This document shows, in pieces, positions 47,268 through 59,321 of a DNA stretch of 64,000 nucleotides; the stretch's first letter is position 1, and every line of letters begins with the position of its first letter. A program made the position numbers and the translations under genes. The stretch comes from Pseudomonas petrae (GTDB lineage Bacteria > Pseudomonadota > Gammaproteobacteria > Pseudomonadales > Pseudomonadaceae): contig NZ_JAKJXE010000003.1 in the NCBI RefSeq assembly GCF_021728295.1, positions 124,001 to 188,000 of the forward strand, in the 5' to 3' direction. The notes beneath the pieces are model-generated. The model worked only from the letters and a program-made list of their open reading frames with translations, ran no database searches and had not been told where the DNA came from.

Positions 47268-50200
47268 ATGGACGACACCACCACCTCTGCAGTCTTTGCC
47301 AAATTATTCCCGGAACAAGTGGCTGATAAATGCGCCTCCGATGCCTTGGAGTCCAACAACGGACCCATCGCCTATCTGCACGCGCTTCATCAGTTGGCGT
47401 TGAGCCTTGAAGCAAAGGGCGACACTGACGGTAAAATCCCCCTCGCCACGCGACGGCCAGACATTGGCGAGCGGGTGCTCGATCAAAGCAGCCTCGATAC
47501 GCCGGTGTCCGCACTGTCGCTGGTCATTGATGCCATGACGCGTCAGGCCAGGGCTCACGTGGGGGACACGAAAAATCTGGAAGAGGAAATTGCTCTCGCG
47601 CAGTATCCCGGCCAACTGCCCTTTCACCGACCGCTTGAGCAGATCAAGGCAGTGCTAAAGCAAAAGAAAACGTCACTGTTCGATGTGCTGCAACGAAGCC
47701 GTTACAACTACCCCAACTTCACTTCAGACAACCTTCGCACCGAAGAACTCAGAGAGGTGATGCTGACCGCCAGCGAATTCAGCCCTGCCCTGCAATCCCT
47801 GTTGATCGATAGCAGCGCTGCCACTGACAGCGACTTTCTGCAGAAGCGGTATGGCGTCTCCGGCGACGCATCCAAGGCCCTTGAGCAACTGACCGGTGTC
47901 GAGTTCTTGTCCCGGCAAACCGGACTGAAGCCCGAAAGCATTCTGGACCTACTGGCCACGTCGGGCGTTCCGGACGACGGCACAGAGGCCATCACCACGG
48001 TCAAACGCTCAAGCGCATACGCTCCGGACGACGAAAACACCGGGGCAGCGCTTGCCGGCCATCTCTACGGCGCCGTGTTCATCAACAACGCAACCGCTCC
48101 GGCGTTATCTCTGGAAGACACCTACGCAGGACCCGGTATCAGCCTTCGCATCAAAGGTGCAAATGCTGACCACTTTGGTCGCATCCACAAAATCATCCAC
48201 CTGCAACACGCGCTGCAACTGCCCTTCGCTCACGTTGATCTGCTGGTGATGGCTGCCCTGCGTGCGGAGGGCCAGACTCAGGATTTCCACATCACGGAAA
48301 ACACGCTCCGGGCGCTCGGCGTTTTCTGCTACATGCGCAATAAATACGATGTGACTGCCGAGCAGTTCGCGGCCCTGATCAATGGCGTAACGCCCTACGC
48401 CGCAGGGGAAGAATCCTCCTTCCTGGACCGCGTTCTCGATGGCCCTGGCGCAGGTCAACAAGCGGACACCGAGGATCGCCTGACGCTTGATGGTCGCGAG
48501 TTCGACATCAGCGGCGCAATGCAGAGCAGCGATAGCGCCTCTAAATCCCCCATTGGCGGTATCTGCCGCGCGTTCGCCTTGGAGGAGCGGGTGGCGAACC
48601 TCTATCTGAAGCAGATAGCCGAAGCCTTGAAACTCCAAAAACCGACAATGTCCCTCCCGGTGTTCTCATCGCTTTACCGCCTGAGCAGATTGCCCCGCCT
48701 TTTAGGGCTCGGCATGAACGAAGGCAACTGCCTTGTCGCTTTGCTGGCTAAAACAAATCCGCAAGTGTTGACGCAACTGGCGGGTACGCCGCAGATAACT
48801 GAAGACGATTACTTCAACGACGGGGAAGATGAGGTTGATGTCGAGCTGGGGGAAGCCGACATTCTCGACATATTGATCGGCGTGATCAATCTGGACACCT
48901 GGCTGCGGCGCCAAAAAATTTCCGCGAAGGCGCTGCTGAGCTGGCTCACCCCCCTGCCCGCTGACATCCCCGCCGAACTCAAATCTCTGTACCGCGTGGA
49001 TGCACACATCCAGCGCACGTTGGTCGATGCACTCCCGCGGATCAAGGCCACCCTGTTAAGCGAGACGCAGATTGCACAAGAAGTTGGCCTGGATGTGGAA
49101 CCCGCATCAGGCTCATGGATCAGCACGTTGCAAACATTCCTGGATGCTCGCGGTTTGGTTAAAACGGTAGTCCTGTCCACGGGTCAAAGCCTTGCGGATT
49201 TGTTGAAAGTTGAACTCACGGGCAAAGTGAAAAGTGCCAACGGGGTGTTTCGGGCAGACGCAGACGTGGACATCGACCCAGTGATAGACAGGTTGGGGCG
49301 GCTTATTACTGATGCAACCGTCGCGCAGGAAGATGCAGCCAAACACATCATCAGCAACGTCTTCGGCAAGGACGACGACGGTCGCGCACTCAACCCAGGG
49401 CACGCGCTTGAGTTATTACGCTGGATAGAGGAAAGCCGTTTCAATCTACTGACTGACGTATTGACGGCTGACGAAAAAACGTCCGCAAGCGCGGGTATGG
49501 CGCTTGACGGGCTGTCCCTTGAGCTGTGGGACGAGCTTGCCCGGCATGCGCAGGTGGTCAAATACCTGCAATTGAGCCCTACGGGACTTAAAGCCCTGCT
49601 TGATCACCCCGCCTGGTTCGACTTGGCAGGAGAGACGGACAGTGCGGGGCAGACAACTTCAAATGCGCCTGCGCTCACCCTCGACCTGTGCTATCAGGTT
49701 GGCTGCTATCGAGAATGGATCGACAGATGTCAGCGCAACGGCTTCGAGGAAGCCGACGCGCTGGATTATTTCACCAAACTGCCCTCCAGCGACCAGGCAG
49801 ATGCACCGACCCAAGCCGCACAACAACTTGGCAAACTCATCGGCTGGCCCGAGAGCGAGACAACCCTGGCATTGCCGTACGCGAGGATAGCTAAAACCAC
49901 ATTGAAGGAAACGAAGGCGCCCAAGACGTTTGATGACTTTGTCAGCGCAATGACGCCTCAGGAACTTGGGTGGTACAACTATATGGAACGTACGTATCAC
50001 CTTGGAGGCATGGGCCAATTAATCGCATCATTTCTGTGGGGGCGAGAGGAAAAATTCGCACAATTCCTAGAAGACAACCCAGGCCCCCTAAAGGTCAGAA
50101 AAGATCAATATATGCCAACAACCAGACCTAAAGACTGGAAATATATTACTGACATAAAACCAGTCAAATCGCGCTCCCTGACACTTGAAATCTATGTGCC

Positions 50201-53200
50201 AGATGGCCGGACCACGAAGACGGTAGACAATTACGAACCGTGTGTGCCCAGTGTCATTAGCGATATCGACTTCATCCTTCAACAGCAGTCACTGTGCGAG
50301 ATCACCGGACTGTCCTGCAGTTCTGTACTGGGTCTGGCCCGGCTGAACAGCGAATCTTCCTTTGACGATGTGCGCACCAGCTCGCAAATGCTGTTGGGCG
50401 CCTGCAGCGATGAAGAGGTGCAGGCGATCCAGCCGGCTCTTCAAGAGCATTGGCGAGATGCGCTGGCGGCTTATCTGCTGGGCCATTGGGCAGTGTCGAG
50501 CACTTCGCTGCAAAACCTCATCGTGAACAAGGACGAACTTTCGAGTTATTTTCTGACGGACGTCTGGGTCAGCTCGGCAGTGCAAAGAAGCCCGGTCGTT
50601 CAAGCCACCGCCAGCCTGCAGCACTACCTGCACAGGCTGTTTGCTCGCCTCGACCCAGGCTACACAACCACCAGTATTGAGGAAGAAACATCAGATGCCT
50701 GGCATCGGTACATGAGTGAGTTCGGCACCTGGAGAGTATGGCGCACGCAACTCAATCATCCGGAAAACCTGATTTATTACGCTAACCGGCCGAACAAGAG
50801 CGATGCATTTCAGTCGTTGGAAGTCGAACTCAACCAGGGCAAACTGGATCCCGACTTGTTGCAAACAGCGATCACCAGTTATCTGACCAAATTCGAACAG
50901 ACCAGCAATCTGCAGATTGTCAGCGGTTACCTGGATGGCATTGATCCCAAAAATGATACGTATCACTTCATAGGGAAAAGCAACACATTCCCCCCTGAGT
51001 ATTATTGGCGGTCGGTAGACATGGGGCTGCGCGATGACAAAGAGCGTTTGAGCCCGCTGGCCTGGACAGAGTGGGAAAAGATTGCCGTTACACCCAGCGG
51101 CAAGATTACGGAAAGCAGCTACACCGACGCAAACGGCGTGAAATACAAATGTGACACGATCCGCCCCGTCATGATCGAAGGCCGGCCTTATGTGTTTTGG
51201 GTAGAGCGCGGCACTGTAGGGCTGCCCAGTTCCGATGAGAAAAACCAGACACCCACCAAGTTCAAGAAGCTGAGCGTTCAGTATATTTACAGGCAAAGTG
51301 ACGGTTTCTGGTCACCGCCGAATGAGTTGATGAGTCTGGATGGGACAAAAGATGGCAAGCGGCTTGATGACATGGTTAACGACGAATCGGCGCGCCAAGC
51401 GATGCTCAATGATCCGAATATGGCCGTGCCGATTGCCTTAGTGAAACAATCGGGTGGTTCGCTGCTGGATACCGTACCAAAAATCCCGAACCCCTACCTC
51501 AAAGACGATACCTACGAACCTGGACTCATTGCGCTGGTGAATGTGGAAGGGGTTCGTGCTCAAGATCCATGGTTGACGGTCATGTTGTACGACTGCGCCA
51601 AGACCACTGCATCAGCCCCAAACCCTGGGAAGGTTGATAGCGACTACTTTCTACACTCGCGCGACCTATTACTCATCGATAAAAAAACACTGCTCGCCAC
51701 AGAATCAGAAAAGATCAGCCTTAATATTTATACGTCTAATCGCGATATCAGGACAGTCCAATATCTATATGGCGTAGAGAGCGTGGTCATGAAGTACACC
51801 ACGCTCGGTGAAGACGATAGAGTAGCCGACTTGGAAGATGAACTGGAAAGCATCGAAGACCTTCCAAAATCTGCACGGGAAAATACGGGATTAGAGAGTG
51901 AAATGGAAGAATTACGCCATATCGTTAATGATCTGATTTATCCAGTGTGCAAACCCAACGCTTTTAATGCGCGAATTACTGGAAATACAAACAAAACCGC
52001 GCATATTGAATGCCACTACAGAAAAAGAATACTCAACAAAAGGGTCACTCCAACATTGTTCTCATCCAATCTAGCATGGCAGGGGACTATAAACGGAAAA
52101 AGTGTATCGATCACTTACAATGAAACCGACATTTCACCACTTTCCGCCCCCTCACACACCTTAGAACTGAATATCGTCTCGGCCGGGGATACCCCTCCAA
52201 AGCTGGGATATTCCGTACTAGACAAGGGAATAGAATCGAACTCACCTTTAATGGAAGCAAAAATAGGCAGCAATCCCAACTTATGGACATGCGCCTTGAA
52301 AATCGAAAAATCTGAAAGTTTAATTGACGAAAGCTTTAAGATAGTCTGCACTTTTCCAGATCAGAGCATTTCAGCCCCCTTGCTACTGACATATAATCCC
52401 GACGCGTATGAAGAAGTAACTCTCAGCATTGAGGATTATTCGGCTGACCATCTTGACAACTCCTTATCGGTCCCAGTTAAAAAACAGGTTGTCCGCGCCA
52501 ATGGAAAAGCTGTTGTTGCATTCGACTACAAGTGCCAAAATCTGGGCCAGATATCTTTCAAACTTATAACTCGCGTGGTTAACCACTCGATTGCCGCCTC
52601 CGCTTTTCGTTTCTCATTGGAGAAGATGACGACAGCCGAAAAATGGAACATCTCGATCAAGCGCAATGAACAACAGGCCCAATACCTTGATCTGGACGAC
52701 GTTGCCGATCAACCCCCTACATTTCCTACAAATACCATTCGCCTCAACACACTGTTCGGCAAGCAACTCGTTGCCCGTGCGTCACGCAGCGTGGAACGGG
52801 CTTTGGATTGGGACGCGCAGTTGATCAAGGAGCCCACTATTGATCCCGCTATCCCCAACCCGCCAGTTGATTTTCACGGCGCCAATGGCATGTATTTCCG
52901 GGAGTTGTTTCTCCACCTGCCGAATCTGGTAGCGACTCGCCTGAGCGAACAACAGCAATTCGACGAAGCAGAACGCTGGTTCACCGAGTACCTGTTCGAC
53001 CCGTTCCGAACCCTGCAGGACGAAAAACAACGTCCGCCTTTTTGGAACACCCGCCCATTGGCTGAAGTGGGGTTGGGCACCTCAGAACTGCAGAAGGTGG
53101 TGAACCCGACAACCAGAGCCTTCATTCTGTCGCGGTATAACCGGCAGGCGGTTTTCCTTTCGATGGTGGAAAACTGGCAGCGTCAGGGCGACCATTTTTA

Positions 53201-55109
53201 CCGGCAGCTCACCCCCAGCACGCTCAATCACGCCTGGCTGAGCTATCAAAAAGCGCTGAAGCTGATCGGGCCGTTGCCAGAGCGCACCGCCGTGTCGCGT
53301 TGGGTTCCTGTCGCGTTGAATAGCCTGCAAGACTCGGCATTCCGTGCGCCAATCAACGAGCGCCTCACTCAGGTGCGAAAAACCGTTGAACATCGCCTGT
53401 TCAATCTTCGTCATGGCTTGACGCTTGACGGCAAGCTGCTGCCGATCATGGACTGGCGCACAGAAGGCGCAGACCCATTCGGGTTCGGCCAACGCGGAAT
53501 CGGGCATCTCATCAGCAGCTACAACAGCGACCGCATGCAAGTCCCGGCCTACCGGTTCAGGCAGTTGATCCCCATGGCCCGCGCCACGGTGCAGCAACTC
53601 CAGGACATGGGCCGCTATTACATGAAGCTGATGGAAGATGAGTTCAACACCACGTTATCAGTGCTGCTCAAACAACAGGAAATCAGGATCTCCGACTTCA
53701 CCTTGAAGCTTCAGCAGGAAGCGATCAACTCCGTCAAAGCCAAAAAAAATACCCTGCTGCTGGGCAGACAAGCCGCGGTGTTCAGGAGTGATTACTACAC
53801 GAACCTGATTGATGTCGGCCGCTCACCGATGGAGGAAGCCGCCACCGGACTCATCTATACGGCCGCAGTTCTTAAAGGTTTAACAGCCCCCTTTTCCGTC
53901 GGCAAAGGCATCGCAGATTCGTTCCCGTGCATATTCGGGTTTTCAGTCGGCGGTCAGGAAAACGCTGCAGGCTTAAGTGCTGCGATTGGAGTCCTTCATG
54001 GTTTAAGTGATATCAGCAAATTTGCTTCAGAGCAGTTGCTGATGGAAAGTGGCTACGAGCGCCGCGCCAACGAATGGAAGTTCGAACTCAAACAGGCCGA
54101 ACTGGACATCCAGTCCATTGACCTGCAGGTCGCAGAAACCAACGTCGAGCTGAACGCTGCCACGATCTCCCTCGACTCGGCTCGAGCCGACCGTCTGAAT
54201 CTCGAGGAAGCGCACGTCGCCATGACCACCGGCTTCACGATCATCCCCGTCTACAACTGGCTGGTCGCCCGTCAGGAGTTGCTATACGGCCCAGCCTATG
54301 ACGCCGTGCTTTCCCTGTGCCTGAGCGCAGAGGCAGCCTGGCGCTACGAAATCGGCGACTACAACCGCCCGGCCTTTATCAAGACCAGCGCCTGGGTTGA
54401 TTCGTACAAGGGGATGTTGGCGGGCGAGTCCTTGCTGGTTGATCTGCAAGAAATGGAAAACGCTCATATGCAGTGCAACGAGCGACGCCTGACTATCAAA
54501 AAAACGGTTGATGTGAAGGGTACCCAAACCGACGAAGCCTGGCTTGCCACCCTCAAGGGGCTGACGAATAGTCCTCTCGTCTTCGACCTCAAGTCCGCAG
54601 ACTTCGACAAGAACTACCCAGGCCATTACTTGCGTCAGCTCAAACACGTATCGGTTTCGTTTGTCATGGCTTCGGAGGCGAGCGACACCATGAAAGAGGT
54701 CAGCGCGATTCTTACCCAGACTGACAGTACGACGCTGGTTGAGCCTGCCGAAGACGGCGCTGAGTATCTTTACGCGCCAGCCACTAAACCGCCCGCCAGC
54801 GTCAAACGTAATTTGCGACCCCAGCAGCAGATCGCCCTGTCGTCAGGGGCCGCCGATGACGGATTGGGTTTTGGGCCGGGGGACTGGGTGTATGAGCTGA
54901 TGTTCCACGATGGCCGATATTTGCCATTCGAAGGCACAGGGGCGTTATCGCGCTGGCAACTGAGCTTTCCTGACGGGGAGTTCGTCAAGTCGTTGGTCGA
55001 CGGGGATAAGGCACTCGTTAAAAGCATCCAGCTTCATATGGTCTACACCGCAGTAGACGGCGGCAAGGACTTCACTGACAAAGTGAAAACACTGCGAGAC
55101 AAGGCGTAA
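47268..55109 (+). CDS. Tc-toxin complex A-subunit (TcA/TcdA-like), orphan
   Basis: 2613 aa, the usual size for TcA, the pore-forming translocation subunit of insecticidal toxin complexes. The N-terminal third has the VRP1/SpvA-like helical shell pattern. About residues 1220-1330 show the neuraminidase-like region (YWRSVDMGLRDDKERLSPLA ... RPYVFWVER). From about 2265 the long helices (ELKQAELDIQSIDLQVAETN) and the TcB-binding end (GDWVYELMFHDGRYLPFEGT near 2540) close it. ATG 47268 has AGGAA upstream. Residues about 1460-1820 are encoded by A/T-richer DNA. No TcB or TcC gene follows; the next gene is lysE-like on the other strand. Confidence 0.9.
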   Translation: MDDTTTSAVFAKLFPEQVADKCASDALESNNGPIAYLHALHQLALSLEAKGDTDGKIPLATRRPDIGERVLDQSSLDTPVSALSLVIDAMTRQARAHVGDTKNLEEEIALAQYPGQLPFHRPLEQIKAVLKQKKTSLFDVLQRSRYNYPNFTSDNLRTEELREVMLTASEFSPALQSLLIDSSAATDSDFLQKRYGVSGDASKALEQLTGVEFLSRQTGLKPESILDLLATSGVPDDGTEAITTVKRSSAYAPDDENTGAALAGHLYGAVFINNATAPALSLEDTYAGPGISLRIKGANADHFGRIHKIIHLQHALQLPFAHVDLLVMAALRAEGQTQDFHITENTLRALGVFCYMRNKYDVTAEQFAALINGVTPYAAGEESSFLDRVLDGPGAGQQADTEDRLTLDGREFDISGAMQSSDSASKSPIGGICRAFALEERVANLYLKQIAEALKLQKPTMSLPVFSSLYRLSRLPRLLGLGMNEGNCLVALLAKTNPQVLTQLAGTPQITEDDYFNDGEDEVDVELGEADILDILIGVINLDTWLRRQKISAKALLSWLTPLPADIPAELKSLYRVDAHIQRTLVDALPRIKATLLSETQIAQEVGLDVEPASGSWISTLQTFLDARGLVKTVVLSTGQSLADLLKVELTGKVKSANGVFRADADVDIDPVIDRLGRLITDATVAQEDAAKHIISNVFGKDDDGRALNPGHALELLRWIEESRFNLLTDVLTADEKTSASAGMALDGLSLELWDELARHAQVVKYLQLSPTGLKALLDHPAWFDLAGETDSAGQTTSNAPALTLDLCYQVGCYREWIDRCQRNGFEEADALDYFTKLPSSDQADAPTQAAQQLGKLIGWPESETTLALPYARIAKTTLKETKAPKTFDDFVSAMTPQELGWYNYMERTYHLGGMGQLIASFLWGREEKFAQFLEDNPGPLKVRKDQYMPTTRPKDWKYITDIKPVKSRSLTLEIYVPDGRTTKTVDNYEPCVPSVISDIDFILQQQSLCEITGLSCSSVLGLARLNSESSFDDVRTSSQMLLGACSDEEVQAIQPALQEHWRDALAAYLLGHWAVSSTSLQNLIVNKDELSSYFLTDVWVSSAVQRSPVVQATASLQHYLHRLFARLDPGYTTTSIEEETSDAWHRYMSEFGTWRVWRTQLNHPENLIYYANRPNKSDAFQSLEVELNQGKLDPDLLQTAITSYLTKFEQTSNLQIVSGYLDGIDPKNDTYHFIGKSNTFPPEYYWRSVDMGLRDDKERLSPLAWTEWEKIAVTPSGKITESSYTDANGVKYKCDTIRPVMIEGRPYVFWVERGTVGLPSSDEKNQTPTKFKKLSVQYIYRQSDGFWSPPNELMSLDGTKDGKRLDDMVNDESARQAMLNDPNMAVPIALVKQSGGSLLDTVPKIPNPYLKDDTYEPGLIALVNVEGVRAQDPWLTVMLYDCAKTTASAPNPGKVDSDYFLHSRDLLLIDKKTLLATESEKISLNIYTSNRDIRTVQYLYGVESVVMKYTTLGEDDRVADLEDELESIEDLPKSARENTGLESEMEELRHIVNDLIYPVCKPNAFNARITGNTNKTAHIECHYRKRILNKRVTPTLFSSNLAWQGTINGKSVSITYNETDISPLSAPSHTLELNIVSAGDTPPKLGYSVLDKGIESNSPLMEAKIGSNPNLWTCALKIEKSESLIDESFKIVCTFPDQSISAPLLLTYNPDAYEEVTLSIEDYSADHLDNSLSVPVKKQVVRANGKAVVAFDYKCQNLGQISFKLITRVVNHSIAASAFRFSLEKMTTAEKWNISIKRNEQQAQYLDLDDVADQPPTFPTNTIRLNTLFGKQLVARASRSVERALDWDAQLIKEPTIDPAIPNPPVDFHGANGMYFRELFLHLPNLVATRLSEQQQFDEAERWFTEYLFDPFRTLQDEKQRPPFWNTRPLAEVGLGTSELQKVVNPTTRAFILSRYNRQAVFLSMVENWQRQGDHFYRQLTPSTLNHAWLSYQKALKLIGPLPERTAVSRWVPVALNSLQDSAFRAPINERLTQVRKTVEHRLFNLRHGLTLDGKLLPIMDWRTEGADPFGFGQRGIGHLISSYNSDRMQVPAYRFRQLIPMARATVQQLQDMGRYYMKLMEDEFNTTLSVLLKQQEIRISDFTLKLQQEAINSVKAKKNTLLLGRQAAVFRSDYYTNLIDVGRSPMEEAATGLIYTAAVLKGLTAPFSVGKGIADSFPCIFGFSVGGQENAAGLSAAIGVLHGLSDISKFASEQLLMESGYERRANEWKFELKQAELDIQSIDLQVAETNVELNAATISLDSARADRLNLEEAHVAMTTGFTIIPVYNWLVARQELLYGPAYDAVLSLCLSAEAAWRYEIGDYNRPAFIKTSAWVDSYKGMLAGESLLVDLQEMENAHMQCNERRLTIKKTVDVKGTQTDEAWLATLKGLTNSPLVFDLKSADFDKNYPGHYLRQLKHVSVSFVMASEASDTMKEVSAILTQTDSTTLVEPAEDGAEYLYAPATKPPASVKRNLRPQQQIALSSGAADDGLGFGPGDWVYELMFHDGRYLPFEGTGALSRWQLSFPDGEFVKSLVDGDKALVKSIQLHMVYTAVDGGKDFTDKVKTLRDKA

Positions 55110-55123
55110 CCGCAACAGGGAAA

Positions 55124-55158
55124 CGTCGGGGGTCATGATCATCTCATGGCCTCCGACG
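55124..55158. terminator. Long hairpin between toxin gene and lysE-like gene
   Basis: A 15-bp stem (CGTCGGGGGTCATGA with TCATGGCCTCCGACG, two G-T pairs) and 5-nt loop. It lacks a T-run, so it may end transcription weakly or protect the 3' end of the toxin message. Confidence 0.6.
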
Positions 55159-55197
55159 CTTACTTGAATCCAGCACATTCCCGCTTTCTGATGCCCC

Positions 55198-55818
55198 TCA
55201 CCCCCGCCGCGCCACTAACAAAAACGACGCCGCCCCCGCCAGCAACCCCGCACACACCCGATTAAACAGCCGCTTGCCACTTGGCTTGGCAAACAGCCGG
55301 CGCGCATGCACGCCCATCCAGCTGTAGAGCCCGATAGCGATGCATTCCAGCGCCAGAAACATCGCGCCCAATTGTGCGAACTGAGTGACGACCACGCCGG
55401 AGCGGTCGACAAATTGCGGCAGAAACGCCGTGAACAACAGGATGGCTTTGGGGTTGCCGATGGCGACCAGAAACTCTTGTCGTGCCAGCCTTGTCACTCC
55501 AGCCTGCGCGCCAGCTTCGATATCGTGCGCCTCGCATGGCGCCCGCCACAGCTGCCACGCCAGGAAAGCCAGATACGCAGCCCCCACAATCTTGATCGTA
55601 TGAAACAGCCACTCGGACGTATGCAGCACCGCGGTAAGCCCGACTGCGGCGAGCGCAATCATGATCGCGAATGCCAGCAGCCGCCCTAGCCCGCCGGTGC
55701 AGGCGCGGCCGAATCCATAACGTGAGGCGTTGGTGATGGAGAGCAGGTTATTCGGGCCTGGCGCCATGTTCAGGGCGAAACAGGCGGGGATGAAAACGGC
55801 GAGTGTCGACAGGTCCAT
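55198..55818 (-). CDS. LysE/RhtB-family amino-acid exporter
   Basis: 206 aa with six hydrophobic segments. The signature LNMAPGPNNLLSITNASRYG (about 17-36) and the middle LVAIGNPKAILLFTAFLPQF are standard for LysE/RhtB exporters of amino acids or homoserine lactones. Substrate cannot be told. It is monocistronic and converges with the toxin gene. Confidence 0.9.
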   Translation of the reverse strand: MDLSTLAVFIPACFALNMAPGPNNLLSITNASRYGFGRACTGGLGRLLAFAIMIALAAVGLTAVLHTSEWLFHTIKIVGAAYLAFLAWQLWRAPCEAHDIEAGAQAGVTRLARQEFLVAIGNPKAILLFTAFLPQFVDRSGVVVTQFAQLGAMFLALECIAIGLYSWMGVHARRLFAKPSGKRLFNRVCAGLLAGAASFLLVARRG

Positions 55819-55975
55819 GGCGGCGTTTCTTCCTTGGGCTGGGATGAAACATCATTTTGCACTCGTGACGAGCCGACTCAAGACACAGCTGGGCCGGGAA
55901 ACAGGGCCTGGCTGTACCGGTGCGAGACAAACGCGGTAACCAAGGCGTGATGAAACACCCATCGGGAAAACCTAG

Positions 55976-57694
<1,719 letters not shown>

Positions 57695-57753
57695 TATTTT
57701 TAGGGCCGCATGATTGTGTCGAGCGTGCGGCTATGTGTTTTCAAGGAGTATTC

Positions 57754-58173
57754 ATGAAATTCCTGTCATCCCTTTTTGCATTCACCGCGTGCGGTTTTTT
57801 GGCGGCGCCCGTGTTTGCAGCCGAGCAGGCGCCGGAACCGTCCGGATGCGCCGCAAAGCGCCAGGACATCACCACTCAGATTGAGAACGCCAAGGCCGCA
57901 GGCAACACCGAGCAGCAGGCCGGGCTGCAAAAAGCCCTGAGCGAGTTGAACGCCAACTGCAACGACGTTGACTTGGTCAAGCAGCAGGAACAGAAAGTGC
58001 TGGATGCCAAGCGTGAGGTCAGCCGTCGCCAAGCGGATTTGAACAAGGCCATGAGCAAGGGCGACCCGGAGAAAATCGACAAGCGCAAAGACAAGCTGGC
58101 CGAATCGCGCAAAGAACTGCAGGACGAGCAGGAAAAGCTGGAGAAGGTTCAGCCCGACGAGGATGACGAGTGA
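57754..58173 (+). CDS. DUF1090 (YqjC-like) exported protein
   Basis: 139 aa. Signal peptide MKFLSSLFAFTACGFLAAPV then FAAEQ; AAGGAG lies 7 nt before ATG 57754. The mature part is a charged helical rod: CAAKRQDITTQIENAKAAGN, then LSELNANCNDVDL, then alternating Lys/Glu to the end, matching DUF1090. Function unknown; probably periplasmic. Confidence 0.85.
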   Translation: MKFLSSLFAFTACGFLAAPVFAAEQAPEPSGCAAKRQDITTQIENAKAAGNTEQQAGLQKALSELNANCNDVDLVKQQEQKVLDAKREVSRRQADLNKAMSKGDPEKIDKRKDKLAESRKELQDEQEKLEKVQPDEDDE

Positions 58174-58199
58174 GGTCGTCCGCGGGCTTTTGTCTTTTT

Positions 58200-58310
58200 C
58201 GGTAGGAGCGACCGGGGTGGCGCTCCACCTTGCTCGCGAAGACGGCATTTCCGCCGATGAAGATTTGGCGGATGTACTGGCCTCTTCGTGAGCAAGCTCA
58301 CTCCCACACG
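58200..58310. repeat. Imperfect REP doublet
   Basis: GGTAGGAGCGACCGGGGTGG...CTTGCTCGCGAAG, with inverted CTTCGTGAGCAAGCTCACTC. The left arm has an insertion of about 18 bp in the core. Confidence 0.7.
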
Positions 58311-58358
58311 TTTTTTTTCGCGGCAAGATCGAAGGGTGTCAGAGCTGCCGTTGAGCGA

Positions 58359-58745
58359 TCAGACCGAAACGCCAAACAACGCGATCACTAGACCCAGCCC
58401 GACGATCCACGCCAGCGAGCGCAACGCCGCGAGATCCGCCAGATAAAAGATGATGTAGAGCAGGCGACTGGTCACGAACAGCACGGCGAGTACGTCGATT
58501 GTCACCAACTGGGCGATGCCGGCAACGTGGGCGATAATCACGCCAGCGGCAAACCCGGGAATCGCTTCAAAACTATTGAGCTGCGCATTGTGGGCGCGGC
58601 GCGGGAGACCTTCGAGGCGGTCGAGAAAGTCCCGGGGATCATGATTGTGCCGTGCACTGAATTTGCCGCTGCTGAACTTGGCAATGCCAGCGCACCCTAT
58701 CGGCAACAGAATCACGATCAACACGCACCAAAAAGCAACGGTCAT
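58359..58745 (-). CDS. MAPEG superfamily membrane protein
   Basis: 128 aa with four hydrophobic segments (about 3-22, 58-78, 80-100, 106-126). The family pattern is seen in ARHNHDPRDFLDRLEGLPRR then AHNAQLNSFEAIPGFAAGV, and SRLLYIIFYLADLAALRSLA. MAPEG proteins include glutathione transferases; small bacterial ones have unknown substrates. It is monocistronic. Confidence 0.85.
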   Translation of the reverse strand: MTVAFWCVLIVILLPIGCAGIAKFSSGKFSARHNHDPRDFLDRLEGLPRRAHNAQLNSFEAIPGFAAGVIIAHVAGIAQLVTIDVLAVLFVTSRLLYIIFYLADLAALRSLAWIVGLGLVIALFGVSV

Positions 58746-58894
58746 AACCCCATCCTTTTTTAGAATTTGAGCTTCATTAGAACGATGCCCATCTAAAGCC
58801 TAAGAACTGCAGCCTGGCGAAAGGTTCTTACGGGTAACGCATGCCGAACAGGACCACAACAGCCACGCGCCACCAGTGGGACACCGCGCAACTG

Positions 58895-59196
58895 CTGTAG
58901 GACCGGCTTTAGCCGGGAAAGCGTCACCCGTCCCACCACAAATTTGATGGCGTACACACCGGCCACTTCCCGGCTAAAGCCGGTCCTACAAAAACATCGC
59001 ATTCAGTCAGTTGACCTGGGCGTAACTCCGCACTGTAGGACCGGCTTTAGCCGGGAAGGCGTCACCCGTCACACCGCAAATTTGATGGCGTACACACCGG
59101 CCACTTCCCGGCTAAAGCCGGTCCTACAAAAACATCGCATTCAGTCAGTTGACCTGGGCGTAACTCCGCACTGTAGGACCGGCTTTAGCCGGGAAG
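58895..59196. repeat. Tandemly duplicated REPIN, 138-bp period
   Basis: A unit starting CTGTAGGACCGGCTTTAGCC begins at 58895, 59033 and 59171, exactly 138 bp apart. The first two are full REPINs with an inverted GGCTAAAGCCGGTCCTAC arm. The third is cut off after its first arm. Spacers between arms are nearly identical (GATGGCGTACACACCGGCCA). It fills most of the 576-bp gap between the MAPEG and deoR genes; nothing else is seen there. Confidence 0.92.
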
Positions 59197-59321
59197 GCAT
59201 CAGCACCACTCTGAAGCAATCCGCGCGCTGATTGCTCGTCGTTACTGCCACAGACAGCCCGATTGGCTAAGATGCCAGCCACTCAGCCACCCACGGCTGT
59301 ATCTCGTTGCCAGGAGCCTGC

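Noticed and set aside
58895..59196. Possible CRISPR array
   Set aside because: The repeats are 138-bp REPIN duplications with internal palindromes and near-identical spacers, not short direct repeats with unique spacers, and no cas gene is near.
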